DNA of 40,970 nucleotides from positions 1-40,970 of IMG/VR virus record IMGVR_UViG_3300032046_000074, one strand, 5' to 3'. Source of the DNA: a virus. Below are positions 7,559 to 15,534 of the stretch, piece after piece. The translations under genes and the position numbers were made by a program. The notes beneath the pieces were generated by a model. The model ran no database searches, was not told the DNA's origin, and saw only the letters and a list, made by a program, of their open reading frames with translations. Position 1 is the first letter of the stretch; each line of letters starts with the position of its first letter.

Positions 7559-8637
7559 TAGAGAATTCAAAAGGCCAGAGATTTTTTGGGATGCACTTTT
7601 ATCCCGGTGTGGCTCAGTATTCCGAAGACGGAAAAGAGCCGTACCGCGTGTTTCTAAACGAAGACACAATCACGGCAATGGATGCGTCGTTTGAAGGGAA
7701 GCCCGTCTTTGTTATGCACGTCGACGAAGTCGAGCAGAGCCTAGATAAGCTGCGCGGCGAAGCGGATGGCTGGGTAGTCCGCAGCTTCTACAATGCGCCC
7801 GATGGTAAACATTGGTGCGAGTTTATGGTGGTTAGCGAGCGCGGTCTTCGCGCGATTAAGCAGGGCATGAAGCTATCAAACTGCTACATGCCTAAAAGCT
7901 TTGGCAGTAACGGCTTATGGAATGGTGTTAGCTACTCGAAAGAAATCAAAGGCGGCGAATACGAGCATTTAGCAATCGTCCCTAATCCCCGCTACGAAGA
8001 ATCCGTTATTATGGCTCCAGACGAATTTAAAAAATACAACGACGACCGGCTAATTGAGCTCAAACGGCTCGCAAACGATAAATCTAACGGAAAGGGTTTA
8101 AGCATGAAGCTTCAGTTATTCAAAAAAGCTAAAGTCGAAAACGACCTTAGCGAACTTTCGGTAATCCTACCGAAGTCTGGTCGCGAAGTAACCATTACCC
8201 AAATGGTTAACGAAGCCGACGAAAAAGAAGTGTCTAAGGACATGAACGCCGGTATGGCCGACCTCAGCCACAAAGTTAAATTAGCCGACGGCTCGCATTG
8301 CAACGTTGGCGAACTCGTCGAAAAACATAAGCTTATGTGCGACGAGCTCGAAGCTATGAAAAAAGACGCCTTAGGCGAAGCTGAAGAAAAAGAAGAGCCA
8401 AAGGCTAACGAAGAGGGAAAAGAAGAGCCAAAAGAAAACGACGAGGACGAAGACGCTAAGAAAAAAGCGTTAGAACTCGCCGCCCATGAAGACAAGGAAA
8501 TTAAAGAAGCCAAAGCGAAAAACGCTAAAGAAAAAGCAGACCGCTTAGCTAATGCCCATTTAGCGCCTGAAGAAACGGCCACGGTCGATTTGTCAGAGGA
8601 TAAAGTCGCTCGCGGTAGAACTCGTTATGGTAGCTAA
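7555..8637 (+). CDS. Prohead protease-scaffold fusion (DUF2213-like)
   Basis: From GTG 7555 (GGAG 8 nt upstream) the protein has 360 residues. The first about 165 residues match DUF2213: FFGMHFYPGVAQYSEDG, GKPVFVMHVDEV, KLSNCYMPKSFG, and YEHLAIVPNPRY. Invariant His and Ser/Cys positions fit a capsid maturation protease. Residues from about 184 to the end are charged and helical (runs of E/K around 285-340), as in a scaffold. An internal ATG at 8104 with its own ribosome-binding site would yield the scaffold alone. The C-terminus ends VARGRTRYGS; a second copy of this motif lies just after the stop in another frame. Confidence 0.8.
   Translation: MIENSKGQRFFGMHFYPGVAQYSEDGKEPYRVFLNEDTITAMDASFEGKPVFVMHVDEVEQSLDKLRGEADGWVVRSFYNAPDGKHWCEFMVVSERGLRAIKQGMKLSNCYMPKSFGSNGLWNGVSYSKEIKGGEYEHLAIVPNPRYEESVIMAPDEFKKYNDDRLIELKRLANDKSNGKGLSMKLQLFKKAKVENDLSELSVILPKSGREVTITQMVNEADEKEVSKDMNAGMADLSHKVKLADGSHCNVGELVEKHKLMCDELEAMKKDALGEAEEKEEPKANEEGKEEPKENDEDEDAKKKALELAAHEDKEIKEAKAKNAKEKADRLANAHLAPEETATVDLSEDKVARGRTRYGS
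8104..8637 (+). CDS. Nested scaffold protein from an internal start of the protease gene
   Basis: Inside the protease-scaffold gene, an in-frame ATG at 8104 follows GGAAAGGG with a 7-nt spacer, one of the better ribosome-binding sites in the window. It starts exactly where the protease domain ends, and would give 177 residues beginning MKLQLFKKAKVEND, rich in Glu and Lys. Lambda C/Nu3 is the classic example of such nesting. The call rests on the site and domain boundary, not on expression data. Confidence 0.55.
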   Translation: MKLQLFKKAKVENDLSELSVILPKSGREVTITQMVNEADEKEVSKDMNAGMADLSHKVKLADGSHCNVGELVEKHKLMCDELEAMKKDALGEAEEKEEPKANEEGKEEPKENDEDEDAKKKALELAAHEDKEIKEAKAKNAKEKADRLANAHLAPEETATVDLSEDKVARGRTRYGS

Positions 8638-8746
8638 CGCTAGAAAATCGAACGCTTCGACGTTAGACGTTTTGCATGAAGCGGCGTTAGCTCGCGGCAG
8701 CTCGCGATACGGGTCGATTCAAAACGGGGTTAGTATTTTTCTTTAA
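8627..8746 (+). pseudogene. Out-of-frame C-terminal remnant of the scaffold (39-codon ORF)
   Basis: An ORF in the +1 frame begins at 8627, overlapping the protease-scaffold stop. It contains ALARGSSRYGS, a near copy of VARGRTRYGS that ends the upstream protein. Removing one base at the TAA (8635-8637) would fuse the two into one protein carrying two copies of the motif about 25 residues apart. No ribosome-binding site is seen for it alone. It is best read as a C-terminal extension cut off by a single-base change, unless it is reached by frameshifting or is a sequencing error. Confidence 0.5.
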
Positions 8747-8789
8747 CGCGAATTAATTTAATCAGAAACACTCGAAAGGAATTTAAGTT

Positions 8790-9548
8790 ATGTCAACTAC
8801 AGCAGGTGCTCTTAGTCAAGTATCGGTCGGCTCTAACGCGGCGGTCGTTTCGTCCGCAGTCGCTACCGGCGGCGCGGCTCCATACACCTACCAATGGTAC
8901 CGCTCGACGACGACCGGCTTTTCACCAGGCGGCGGAAATATCGTAAGCGGCGCGACGGCGCTTACGCTGAGCGATAGCGGTTTGATTCCTAACACGGTTT
9001 ACTACTACAAAGTTATTGCGACCGATTCCGGCGCGGTCGCTAGTACGTCGAGCCAGTTAGTGGTTACGACTTCGGCTTCGAGCCTGAGCCCTAACCAGTT
9101 TGCGCAAACGTCGGTAGTCGGTATGGTCGACCTTCGTTTCCCTTACAACAGCGTTTCGGTACTTATCGACGCGAGCCAAGCGACGGCGCTCTACCAAGGG
9201 TCCGCAGTGAAAATGGTCGATTCTGCCGACGGTGTACCTAAGGTCGTTGGCTGCTCAGCAGCGGCGGACGAAGTTTTAGGCTTCATTAACTTCGATATCA
9301 AGAATGTTAGCTACGTCGCAGGCGACGCCGCTGAGATTTCGATGGCTGGTAACGTTATGTATCTGTACGCAGCAAACGCGATCGCTCGCGGCGCTCAAGT
9401 ACAGCTTGATGTAGTTTCGCCTGGTAGCGTCGCCGCTGTCGTCGGCTCAAGCGGCGCGGATATTGTCGGCTGGGCTTACGATAAAGCAGCGTCGGCTGGT
9501 AGCTTGATTCGCGTATTCTTGAAGACTCCAAGTTTCTTGAAGGCATAA
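8790..9548 (+). CDS. Head decoration/cement protein with Ig-like N-terminus
   Basis: Residues about 15-95 (GGAAPYTYQWYRST..., VYYYKVIATDSGAV) resemble an immunoglobulin-like or FN3-like beta sandwich. Residues about 105-252 (ALYQGSAVKMVDSADGVPKV..., VLGFINFDIKN) resemble the small beta proteins that cement capsids (DUF2190-like). The place directly before the major capsid gene fits a decoration protein. AAAGGAA lies upstream of the ATG. Ig-like domains on capsids can bind cell surfaces or mucus glycans; for this protein that is inference. It shares its Ig-like architecture with proteins at 15535 and 23287. Confidence 0.65.
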   Translation: MSTTAGALSQVSVGSNAAVVSSAVATGGAAPYTYQWYRSTTTGFSPGGGNIVSGATALTLSDSGLIPNTVYYYKVIATDSGAVASTSSQLVVTTSASSLSPNQFAQTSVVGMVDLRFPYNSVSVLIDASQATALYQGSAVKMVDSADGVPKVVGCSAAADEVLGFINFDIKNVSYVAGDAAEISMAGNVMYLYAANAIARGAQVQLDVVSPGSVAAVVGSSGADIVGWAYDKAASAGSLIRVFLKTPSFLKA

Positions 9549-9588
9549 CTAAAACGTTCTTAATTAAAAAATTAAAGGGAGTAAACAT

Positions 9589-10671
9589 ATGATCGCAGTA
9601 AAACAGCCGAAAATCTTGAACTCGCGAGGCGAGCCGATTCTTTTGACGCCGCGTGAAAAATTCGCTTGCGAAGTAATGCAACGTAAGTTCAACGAAGCGC
9701 AAAAGATGTACTCGAATTCGTTAGGCTACGAAGTTTCGATTACGACTTTGACGACGATTATGAAGAAAATCACCGAGCAAAAGTTTTTCGAAGTTGCTCC
9801 GGCTGATTACTTGCCGGTCCGCGTTGGTGAGGGAGCATGGTCTTCTAATCTTACGACCTACCGTTCGTTTGATATCGCCGACGAATTCGAAACGGGCGTA
9901 ATCAATACCGGCGGGCAAAACAGCCGCCAAGCCGCTGCTGATAGCGGCGTCGACGCGTTAAACATCAAGGTGTTTAACTGGTCGAAGTCGATTGGCTGGT
10001 CCATTTTTGACCTCGAACTCGCAGCACGTTCGGGTAACTGGGACCTTGTCTCCAGTAAAGAGAAAGCGCGTAAGCGTAACTGGGACCTTGGTATCCAGCG
10101 GATTGCCTTCTTAGGCGCTCGCGGACAAAACGGCTCGGGCGGCGCTTGCCTTGGTTATCTTAACCAGCCTGGTGTAACGGTTAACACGACCGTAATCACC
10201 AAACCGATTAGCTCAATGACTACGGCTGAACTTAAAGTGTTCACTACCGCAATCGTCGAATCGTATCGGTCTAACTGCCAGCGTACCGCTTGGCCGACCC
10301 ATCTTACGGTACCGGAATCTGATTTCAACGGTATGGCTGCGACCGTATCGCCTGATTTTCCGATCAAGTCGATTCTGCAATTACTTGAAGAAATGTTTAA
10401 AGTTACCTGCGGCGCGGGCTTCAAGATTATGCCACTCGCTTACGGCGACGCTGCGTACCACGCAGACGTGTCTTCGATCGCTGGCAAGCAAGTCTACGTC
10501 TTGTCTCGCTACGACGAAGAATCGCTGCGTATGGACGTACCGGTCGATTACACCAATACGCTCGCAAACAGCCTGGATAACTTCTCATTCCAGAATGCGG
10601 GCTACGGTCAATTTACTGGTGTGCTAGCGTACCGTCCTTTGGAAATGATGTATTTCGTTTACAACGCGTAA
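9589..10671 (+). CDS. Major capsid protein (DUF2184-like)
   Basis: The 360-residue protein matches the DUF2184 group of HK97-fold capsid proteins: ADYLPVRVGEGAWSSNLTTY, then FNWSKSIGWSIFDLELAA, AFLGARG with GYLNQPGV, and a C-terminal VLAYRPLEMMYFVY. It forms the icosahedral shell. A strong ribosome-binding site (AAAGGGAG, 8 nt before ATG) suits a highly expressed gene. It is followed by a strong terminator, so capsid transcripts may be more abundant than those of the neck genes beyond. Confidence 0.85.
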   Translation: MIAVKQPKILNSRGEPILLTPREKFACEVMQRKFNEAQKMYSNSLGYEVSITTLTTIMKKITEQKFFEVAPADYLPVRVGEGAWSSNLTTYRSFDIADEFETGVINTGGQNSRQAAADSGVDALNIKVFNWSKSIGWSIFDLELAARSGNWDLVSSKEKARKRNWDLGIQRIAFLGARGQNGSGGACLGYLNQPGVTVNTTVITKPISSMTTAELKVFTTAIVESYRSNCQRTAWPTHLTVPESDFNGMAATVSPDFPIKSILQLLEEMFKVTCGAGFKIMPLAYGDAAYHADVSSIAGKQVYVLSRYDEESLRMDVPVDYTNTLANSLDNFSFQNAGYGQFTGVLAYRPLEMMYFVYNA

Positions 10672-10693
10672 CCGTAAATACTTAAAGTTACGC
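10666..10693 (+). promoter_or_regulatory. Hairpin that competes with the terminator (possible antiterminator)
   Basis: GCGTAAC (10666-10672, holding the capsid stop codon) is perfectly complementary to GTTACGC (10687-10693). The right arm uses bases 10690-10693, which are also the outer bases of the terminator stem. The two structures could not form completely together. This could tune readthrough into the neck genes. Confidence 0.35.
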
Positions 10694-10729
10694 CCGGTGA
10701 GAATTCATAACCCTCGCCGGGCGTTTCTT
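10690..10729 (+). terminator. Rho-independent terminator after the major capsid gene
   Basis: A 12-bp stem pairs ACGCCCGGTGAG (10690-10701) with CTCGCCGGGCGT (10713-10724), with one G-U pair, an 11-nt loop and a following TTCTT. This is the clearest terminator in the window. It stands 18 nt after the capsid stop and before the GTG of the DUF4054 gene. Confidence 0.8.
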
Positions 10730-10746
10730 CAGAAGGGATAACGATA

Positions 10747-11181
10747 GTGGCGTTTGCGAATCCATCGGTACAAGACTTTAAAGATTTCTTCGTCCGCGAT
10801 TTTCCGTACGGTACCGATACTAATACGTCGGTACTTGATTCGGATATTGCGAAGTCGTTTACGTTTTCCAACGTAAACTTCAGCCAAAGCCTATGGGCGG
10901 ATCAAGGCTCGTACAACGTCGGCTATTTTCTGCTGTCGGCTCACTACCTCGTTATGAATCTGCGGGCGAGCTCGCAAGGCATTAACGGACAATTTGCATT
11001 CTTAGAACAAAGCAAATCGGTCGGATCGGTGAGCCAGGGCTTTGCCATACCTCAGCGGGTCCTGGACAATCCCGACTGGGCAGTACTCATGAAGACAAAT
11101 TACGGCGCTCAGTATTTGCAATTAATTTTACCGCAGTTAGCCGGACAGGTTTACTCGGTAGAAGGGTCGACAAGACCATGA
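10747..11181 (+). CDS. DUF4054-like head-tail adaptor
   Basis: The 144-residue protein starts at GTG with AAGGGA upstream. Its features are PSVQDFKDFFVRDFPYG at the N-terminus, SDIAKSF, YNVGYFLLSAHYLVMNL, and a C-terminal half with NYGAQYLQLILP. This is the layout of DUF4054 proteins, helical adaptors at the head-tail connector of myoviruses. It stands first after the capsid terminator, and its stop overlaps the next start as ATGA. Confidence 0.75.
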   Translation: MAFANPSVQDFKDFFVRDFPYGTDTNTSVLDSDIAKSFTFSNVNFSQSLWADQGSYNVGYFLLSAHYLVMNLRASSQGINGQFAFLEQSKSVGSVSQGFAIPQRVLDNPDWAVLMKTNYGAQYLQLILPQLAGQVYSVEGSTRP

Positions 11182-11645
11182 GCGACGAGCCAGTTATAGA
11201 AAAACTGGACACTAAGAAGCTTGATAAAATTATCAAGGCGCTCAAAAAGGGGAAGCTTACTAACGTTAAGATCGGAATTTTTGGCGCGAATACGCGCCCG
11301 GACGGGACTAGCAACGCTTCGATTGGCGCTATTCACGAGTTTGGTACCGATTCGATTCCGCAGCGGTCTTTTCTGCGAACGCCGATCCAGGACAATTTAG
11401 AAAAAGAGTTAGAAGCATCGGGCGCGTTTGATAAAGACACTTTGAATCGGGTCGTAACCGAAGGCGATATGCTCGCCTGGTTTAAGAAAATCGCGGCTAC
11501 AGCCGAAAAGATTGTGGCCGAAGGTTTTGCGACAAATGGTTTTGGAAAGTGGGCGGGCTGGTCGAAAGGGTACACCAGTAAATCGGGGAATATTCTAAAC
11601 GATACTGGTCAATTAAGAGATTCGATTACGACGGTTATAAAGTAA
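11178..11645 (+). CDS. Virion morphogenesis / neck protein (HK97 gp10- or Mu gpG-like)
   Basis: The 155-residue protein has VKIGIFG, then SIGAIHEFGTDSIPQRSFLR and a C-terminal LNDTGQLRDSIT. The N-A-x-I-G-x-I-H-E-F-G...P-x-R-S-F-L-R pattern marks phage virion morphogenesis or gp10-like tail-completion proteins. They act at the head-tail interface. It starts with an ATGA overlap after DUF4054 and is followed within 7 nt by the next neck gene. Confidence 0.8.
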   Translation: MSDEPVIEKLDTKKLDKIIKALKKGKLTNVKIGIFGANTRPDGTSNASIGAIHEFGTDSIPQRSFLRTPIQDNLEKELEASGAFDKDTLNRVVTEGDMLAWFKKIAATAEKIVAEGFATNGFGKWAGWSKGYTSKSGNILNDTGQLRDSITTVIK

Positions 11646-11651
11646 GGACGC

Positions 11652-12134
11652 ATGGCAAATACAATCGGAAATGGTCGCAATACGCCGCTCAACGTTAAGA
11701 CCGGGACAATCCCGGACGTCGGCGGCGCTATGCACGACTGGTATCAGCCGATGGTGTTTTCACAGGTCGTCAAAACGACCGAAGCTTTCCAGGTCGTCGA
11801 AGTTAAAACCGTAATCAACTTTCGCGGCGTGATTCAGCCGCTATCTGGTCGTAAGCTAATGCTTAAGCCCGAAGGCCAACGCGCTTGGACCTGGCTTTGG
11901 CTTCACGCCGACCCATCGCTAACGCTCGACGTCGACGACGTCGTCGCTTACCTTGGTGTACAGACCAGGGTTATGAGCCAGAAAGATTATAGAAATTATG
12001 GTTACGTCGAATACGAATTAGTCCAGGACTGGACCGGCGCGGGACCATCAAACCTTGCCGATTTTATTACTACCGAAAACGGCGACCAGTTACTAACCGA
12101 AGGCGGCGACCATTTAGTCGCTGAAGGATTGTAA
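11652..12134 (+). CDS. Neck / head-closure-type structural protein
   Basis: The 160-residue protein contains VVKTTEAFQVVEVKTVINFRGVIQPL with LMLKPEGQRAWTWLWLHADP and a later TRVMSQKDYRNYGYVEYELVQDW. The beta-rich middle and place between the gp10-like and fibre/terminator genes fit a stopper or head-closure protein. The C-terminus ends in the repeated ENGDQLLTEGGDHLVAEGL, typical of short structural tails. The family name is not certain. Confidence 0.55.
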   Translation: MANTIGNGRNTPLNVKTGTIPDVGGAMHDWYQPMVFSQVVKTTEAFQVVEVKTVINFRGVIQPLSGRKLMLKPEGQRAWTWLWLHADPSLTLDVDDVVAYLGVQTRVMSQKDYRNYGYVEYELVQDWTGAGPSNLADFITTENGDQLLTEGGDHLVAEGL

Positions 12135-12137
12135 AAA

Positions 12138-14957
12138 ATGGCTGATATCAAAATATCCGAACTTACAGCCGCCGGACCGCTTACCGGTACTGAAGACGTA
12201 CCAGTCGTCCAGGCGGGCGTTACCGTAAAAGCGACGGCTCAGGCTATCGCCGACCTCGCGAGCGTTAGCGGTACGTTGGCGGGCGATGTAACCGGACCGA
12301 TCGGCGCGAACGTCGTCGCTCTAGTCGGCGGCGCGACGGCAGCGAACGTCGCCGCAGCGACAGCGTTAGCTAACGCGGCGACCGCGTCAAATACCGCAGG
12401 TACTATCGCCAAACGTGACGGCTCCGGCGATATCGCCGCAACGACGTTTACCGGCGCTTTGGCTGGTAACGCAGCAACCGCGACGACTGCGGGTAGCGCG
12501 ACGACCGCCGGTAGCGCGACAACCGCCGGGACTGCTGCAAACTTCTCAGGGTCGCTAGTCGGCGACGTAACCGGGACGCAAGGCGCGACAGTCGTCGCGA
12601 CCTTTGACGCCACTACTAAGGGCTTAGTACCGCCTTCGGGCGGCGGTACGACTAACTTCTTACGCGCCGATGGTACTTGGACGACCGGCGCGGGCGGCGT
12701 TTCTTCGGTAAACAGCCAGACCGGCGTGGTCGTCCTCGATTCGGACGACGTCGCCGAAGGTGTGACAAATCTCTACTTTACTAACCCGAGGGTCCTAGCC
12801 GCTGCGACGCCTTTAGCAAATTCTAACTCGGTAGTCGCTCGCGACGGATCGGCAAATTCGGCTTTTGGTACGGTAACGGCTATCGCCTTTCAAGGCGACC
12901 TAAACAGCGCGAGCACTATCGGCGCGGTCGCGGTTTCGACGGTCCTAGCGGGCGTAGCGGCGGCTAACGCCGCGACAGCTAGCGCGACGTCCAACACCAT
13001 AGCAAAACGCGACGGCTTCGGCGCGTTAGCCGCGACCGGATTTAGCGGCGGCGACCTCGCGGGAAACGCCGCTAACGTAACTGGTGTAGTCGCAATCGCA
13101 AACGGCGGCTCCGGGCAGAGTAACCAGACAGCGGCGATAAATAACCTGACAAACGCGGGCGCGGCGACAGCGGGCGACGTATTCCAATACATCGGGGGAA
13201 ACGCTCAGTTTGCGCCTTTAGCTATATCCTATGCAGCGGTTAACGCTGCAATCGGAGCGCCTGCAAACTCGTTCATTTTCTCAGATCCAACATCTCAAGT
13301 CGTCGGCTACAGCCAATGGGCGATTGATCCGACGACGAAATTTTCTAGCGCGAATCCGACGTATCAGCCGAATAACTTAAGCGCCTATCCCGCAGCGTTT
13401 TCTTACAACGTCAACATCGACCCGCTGCAAGCATCGCCGAACGACGGGGTTAATATCCTGTCGGTTAACGCTAACCTAGATTCGGCTGCTACTGGCTTCA
13501 ACATGGGCACGGCTGGCCAAGCTGTTGCCTTGGTGCAAGGAAATTTTAACTACGTCGGTAACGGCTCGGCGTATGGCTCACTTTCCTACGCTACTTTCAA
13601 TTCGACAATCGGCAACGGCACCGATCCGGTATCCATCAAGGGTTTAGGCTACTTCTTCGGCTACGCCAACATCAACGCCAATGCGACAATCGACGGACAG
13701 ATTCAAGGTTACGGCTTTCAGCCAAACGTTAATGCAGCCGCGATTAGCACGAGTAACTTCAACGTTAACGTCTTTTATGACTTTGCAAATATCTCTAGGC
13801 CAGTACACGGATACACTGCTTTTGCATCAAGCCCGAACCTTTCCGAAGTTTCGAACAACTCGAATTATTCTGGTTTAGCACTTAACGGTAACTTTACGTT
13901 GATGGACGGGAATTCTAATTATGCCGGTATTGGAATGTCCCCAACGATAACCACGCTGGGCACTGGGGGATTTATCGGGCTCAATATGAACCCGACGCTC
14001 GGCACTTTTCCAGCGGCGTCTGGATTTAGCGGCATTTACGTCGGCGGTCAAATCACCACGATGGGTGTCGGCGGCAACTACCAGGGCGTTAACGTCAACC
14101 CCAACATTGCTACCGGGCACGGCTCCTTTACTGGTTACAACGCTAACCCGAAGATCGACGCTGGCAATGCTGACGTAACCCTTTATTCGGGAAGCATGAG
14201 CCAGGTCGTTACCTCCAGCACCAATAACTACGTCATGAATCTAAATGGCCTAACGGTAGGCGGCGCTCAGTCTGGTTTTGACGTGGGCAATATCAGGACA
14301 AATTTTAGCGGAGTACTCAACGCGTATAGCAGCGGCGGCGTAATCGGGCAGCATGTTCTGTTTACCGAGTACCACACACCAGCAGCAACAACGATCACGG
14401 GCAGCGATGTCATTATGAATATCCTGTCCCCTGACGTTGATATGGGCAGCCTAACATCGGCTGTAAATATGGGACCATCCGGCATAGGCGTTAACATGGT
14501 GGGATTCGCTGGCCAGGTTCACGGCCACGGGCAAATGGATCAGCTTAGCGCTTTGGTCGCTGGCGCGATCTTCCTAGACGACTTCACCTTACCTGAGTGG
14601 CGCGGTGTCAACTCGCTACTAATCAATGCTGGTTACACAGGAGCATGTACCAACGCGACGGGCTTCTACCATGAAGTAAGTGGCGCTGGGTTATTCGCTA
14701 CCAACCATAGAGGTATCTGGATTAATTCCGATATTGATAACTCGATGTACAAGCTAGCGATCAATACCGCGACAGGCAAAGTTACCAACGCAAGTGTGGG
14801 CGTAGAGATTGGCGGCACTGATAGAGTGTTGCTGCTATCTCGCCTTACCACTACAGAAAAGAACGCGCTGACAGCCGTAGACGGCATGTTGGTTTACGAT
14901 ACGACGTTAGGCAAATTTCAAGGCTATGAAGCAGGAAGCTGGGTATCGCTAATATGA
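12138..14957 (+). CDS. Large fibre protein in the neck region
   Basis: The 939-residue protein opens with DIKISELTAAGPLTGTEDVPVVQ, a module common at the start of phage fibres. Residues about 50-350 are Ala/Thr/Gly-rich with short repeats (TAGSAT, IAKRDGSG, YFTNPRV), as in shaft regions. Residues about 400-850 are Asn/Gly-rich and likely beta-helical. The end (RVLLLSRLTTTEKNALTA, then GMLVYDTTLGKFQGYEAGSW) is a tip motif seen in many fibres. It likely binds a surface receptor. It lies among neck genes, not with the tail fibres, so it could be a neck or head fibre. Codon use appears to change near 13490, from GCG/ACG-rich to more mixed, suggesting an exchanged distal part. Confidence 0.7.
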   Translation: MADIKISELTAAGPLTGTEDVPVVQAGVTVKATAQAIADLASVSGTLAGDVTGPIGANVVALVGGATAANVAAATALANAATASNTAGTIAKRDGSGDIAATTFTGALAGNAATATTAGSATTAGSATTAGTAANFSGSLVGDVTGTQGATVVATFDATTKGLVPPSGGGTTNFLRADGTWTTGAGGVSSVNSQTGVVVLDSDDVAEGVTNLYFTNPRVLAAATPLANSNSVVARDGSANSAFGTVTAIAFQGDLNSASTIGAVAVSTVLAGVAAANAATASATSNTIAKRDGFGALAATGFSGGDLAGNAANVTGVVAIANGGSGQSNQTAAINNLTNAGAATAGDVFQYIGGNAQFAPLAISYAAVNAAIGAPANSFIFSDPTSQVVGYSQWAIDPTTKFSSANPTYQPNNLSAYPAAFSYNVNIDPLQASPNDGVNILSVNANLDSAATGFNMGTAGQAVALVQGNFNYVGNGSAYGSLSYATFNSTIGNGTDPVSIKGLGYFFGYANINANATIDGQIQGYGFQPNVNAAAISTSNFNVNVFYDFANISRPVHGYTAFASSPNLSEVSNNSNYSGLALNGNFTLMDGNSNYAGIGMSPTITTLGTGGFIGLNMNPTLGTFPAASGFSGIYVGGQITTMGVGGNYQGVNVNPNIATGHGSFTGYNANPKIDAGNADVTLYSGSMSQVVTSSTNNYVMNLNGLTVGGAQSGFDVGNIRTNFSGVLNAYSSGGVIGQHVLFTEYHTPAATTITGSDVIMNILSPDVDMGSLTSAVNMGPSGIGVNMVGFAGQVHGHGQMDQLSALVAGAIFLDDFTLPEWRGVNSLLINAGYTGACTNATGFYHEVSGAGLFATNHRGIWINSDIDNSMYKLAINTATGKVTNASVGVEIGGTDRVLLLSRLTTTEKNALTAVDGMLVYDTTLGKFQGYEAGSWVSLI
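12481..12537 (+). repeat. Tandem 18-nt repeat in the fibre shaft
   Basis: About three imperfect 18-nt units (each encoding TAGSAT, the last TAGTAA) follow one another inside the fibre gene. They keep the reading frame. Such repeats can change in number and so alter fibre length. Confidence 0.6.
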
Positions 14958-15097
14958 CAAAATCACAAGCACAGGCATTAATGGCATTGTGGGGAATTAG
15001 GGCTGCGAACACCAAGAAAACGGTGCATGCTGTCGCTATCGAAGCTGGCAAGACCGAGGCTGAGTACGCCGCCGTCTTAGCGGCGGCTGAAGGCTAA
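14954..15097 (+). CDS. 47-residue protein after the fibre
   Basis: ATG at 14954 overlaps the fibre stop (ATGA). The product is an Ala/Lys/Glu-rich, probably helical protein beginning MTKSQAQALMALWGIRAANT. Its stop overlaps tail-to-tail with the antisense gene at 15094. The location after a fibre would fit a fibre assembly chaperone, but no family is recognised. Confidence 0.5.
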   Translation: MTKSQAQALMALWGIRAANTKKTVHAVAIEAGKTEAEYAAVLAAAEG

Positions 15098-15462
15098 AGC
15101 GATACGAGGATGCCAAGCGCCGTAAGGTCGGTCGCGCTAGGCTTTGCGGGTAGCAGGTCGTTAAACTTAAACGGGTCGCCTTCTACTTCTAGCTCGGTTT
15201 TCATTAGCTGCTCAAAGGCGGCGTTGTACTCGTCGACGTTAATGATTTTGTAGGTATTGTTTTCTTGTCTCGCGCCGTACTGGTCCAAAAGCTTTTGGTG
15301 TATCTCGGTACACTCTTTAACGGTAGCGAGTAAGGTTTTGTTAACTTTGACTAGCCGCAGTAGCGTACTAACGTTTTTGATTTCCGAGCAGTCAGCTAGT
15401 TTCTTGAGCGCAGCGGAAAAGCCCGGGTCGTATATTTCGCGGTAGGTAAGGGTTAGAGACAT
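15094..15462 (-). CDS. DUF1617-like protein, antisense within the structural region
   Basis: From ATG 15462 (GGGAG 8 nt upstream) the protein has 122 residues: SLTLTYREIYDPGF, ALKKLAD, VKVNKTLLATVKECTEIHQKLL, then DQYGAR and a C-terminal ELEVEGDPFKFNDL. This helical pattern resembles DUF1617 proteins, of unknown function. It is the only minus-strand gene in the plus-strand block apart from the terS-terL HNH gene. It lies between the fibre cassette and the tail terminator gene and could have come with the fibre. Longer starts (15477, 15555) lack a good ribosome-binding site. Confidence 0.5.
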   Translation of the reverse strand: MSLTLTYREIYDPGFSAALKKLADCSEIKNVSTLLRLVKVNKTLLATVKECTEIHQKLLDQYGARQENNTYKIINVDEYNAAFEQLMKTELEVEGDPFKFNDLLPAKPSATDLTALGILVSL

Positions 15463-15534
15463 TTTGACGGCTCCCATAATTGAAGGTACATTAACCCTGA
15501 AACCATACCGTAAATACTTTAAGAGGTCTATACT

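Noticed and set aside
12239-13192. Long antisense ORFs in the fibre gene
   Set aside because: They are Ala/Val/Pro-rich mirror translations of the repetitive sense frame, without ribosome-binding sites.
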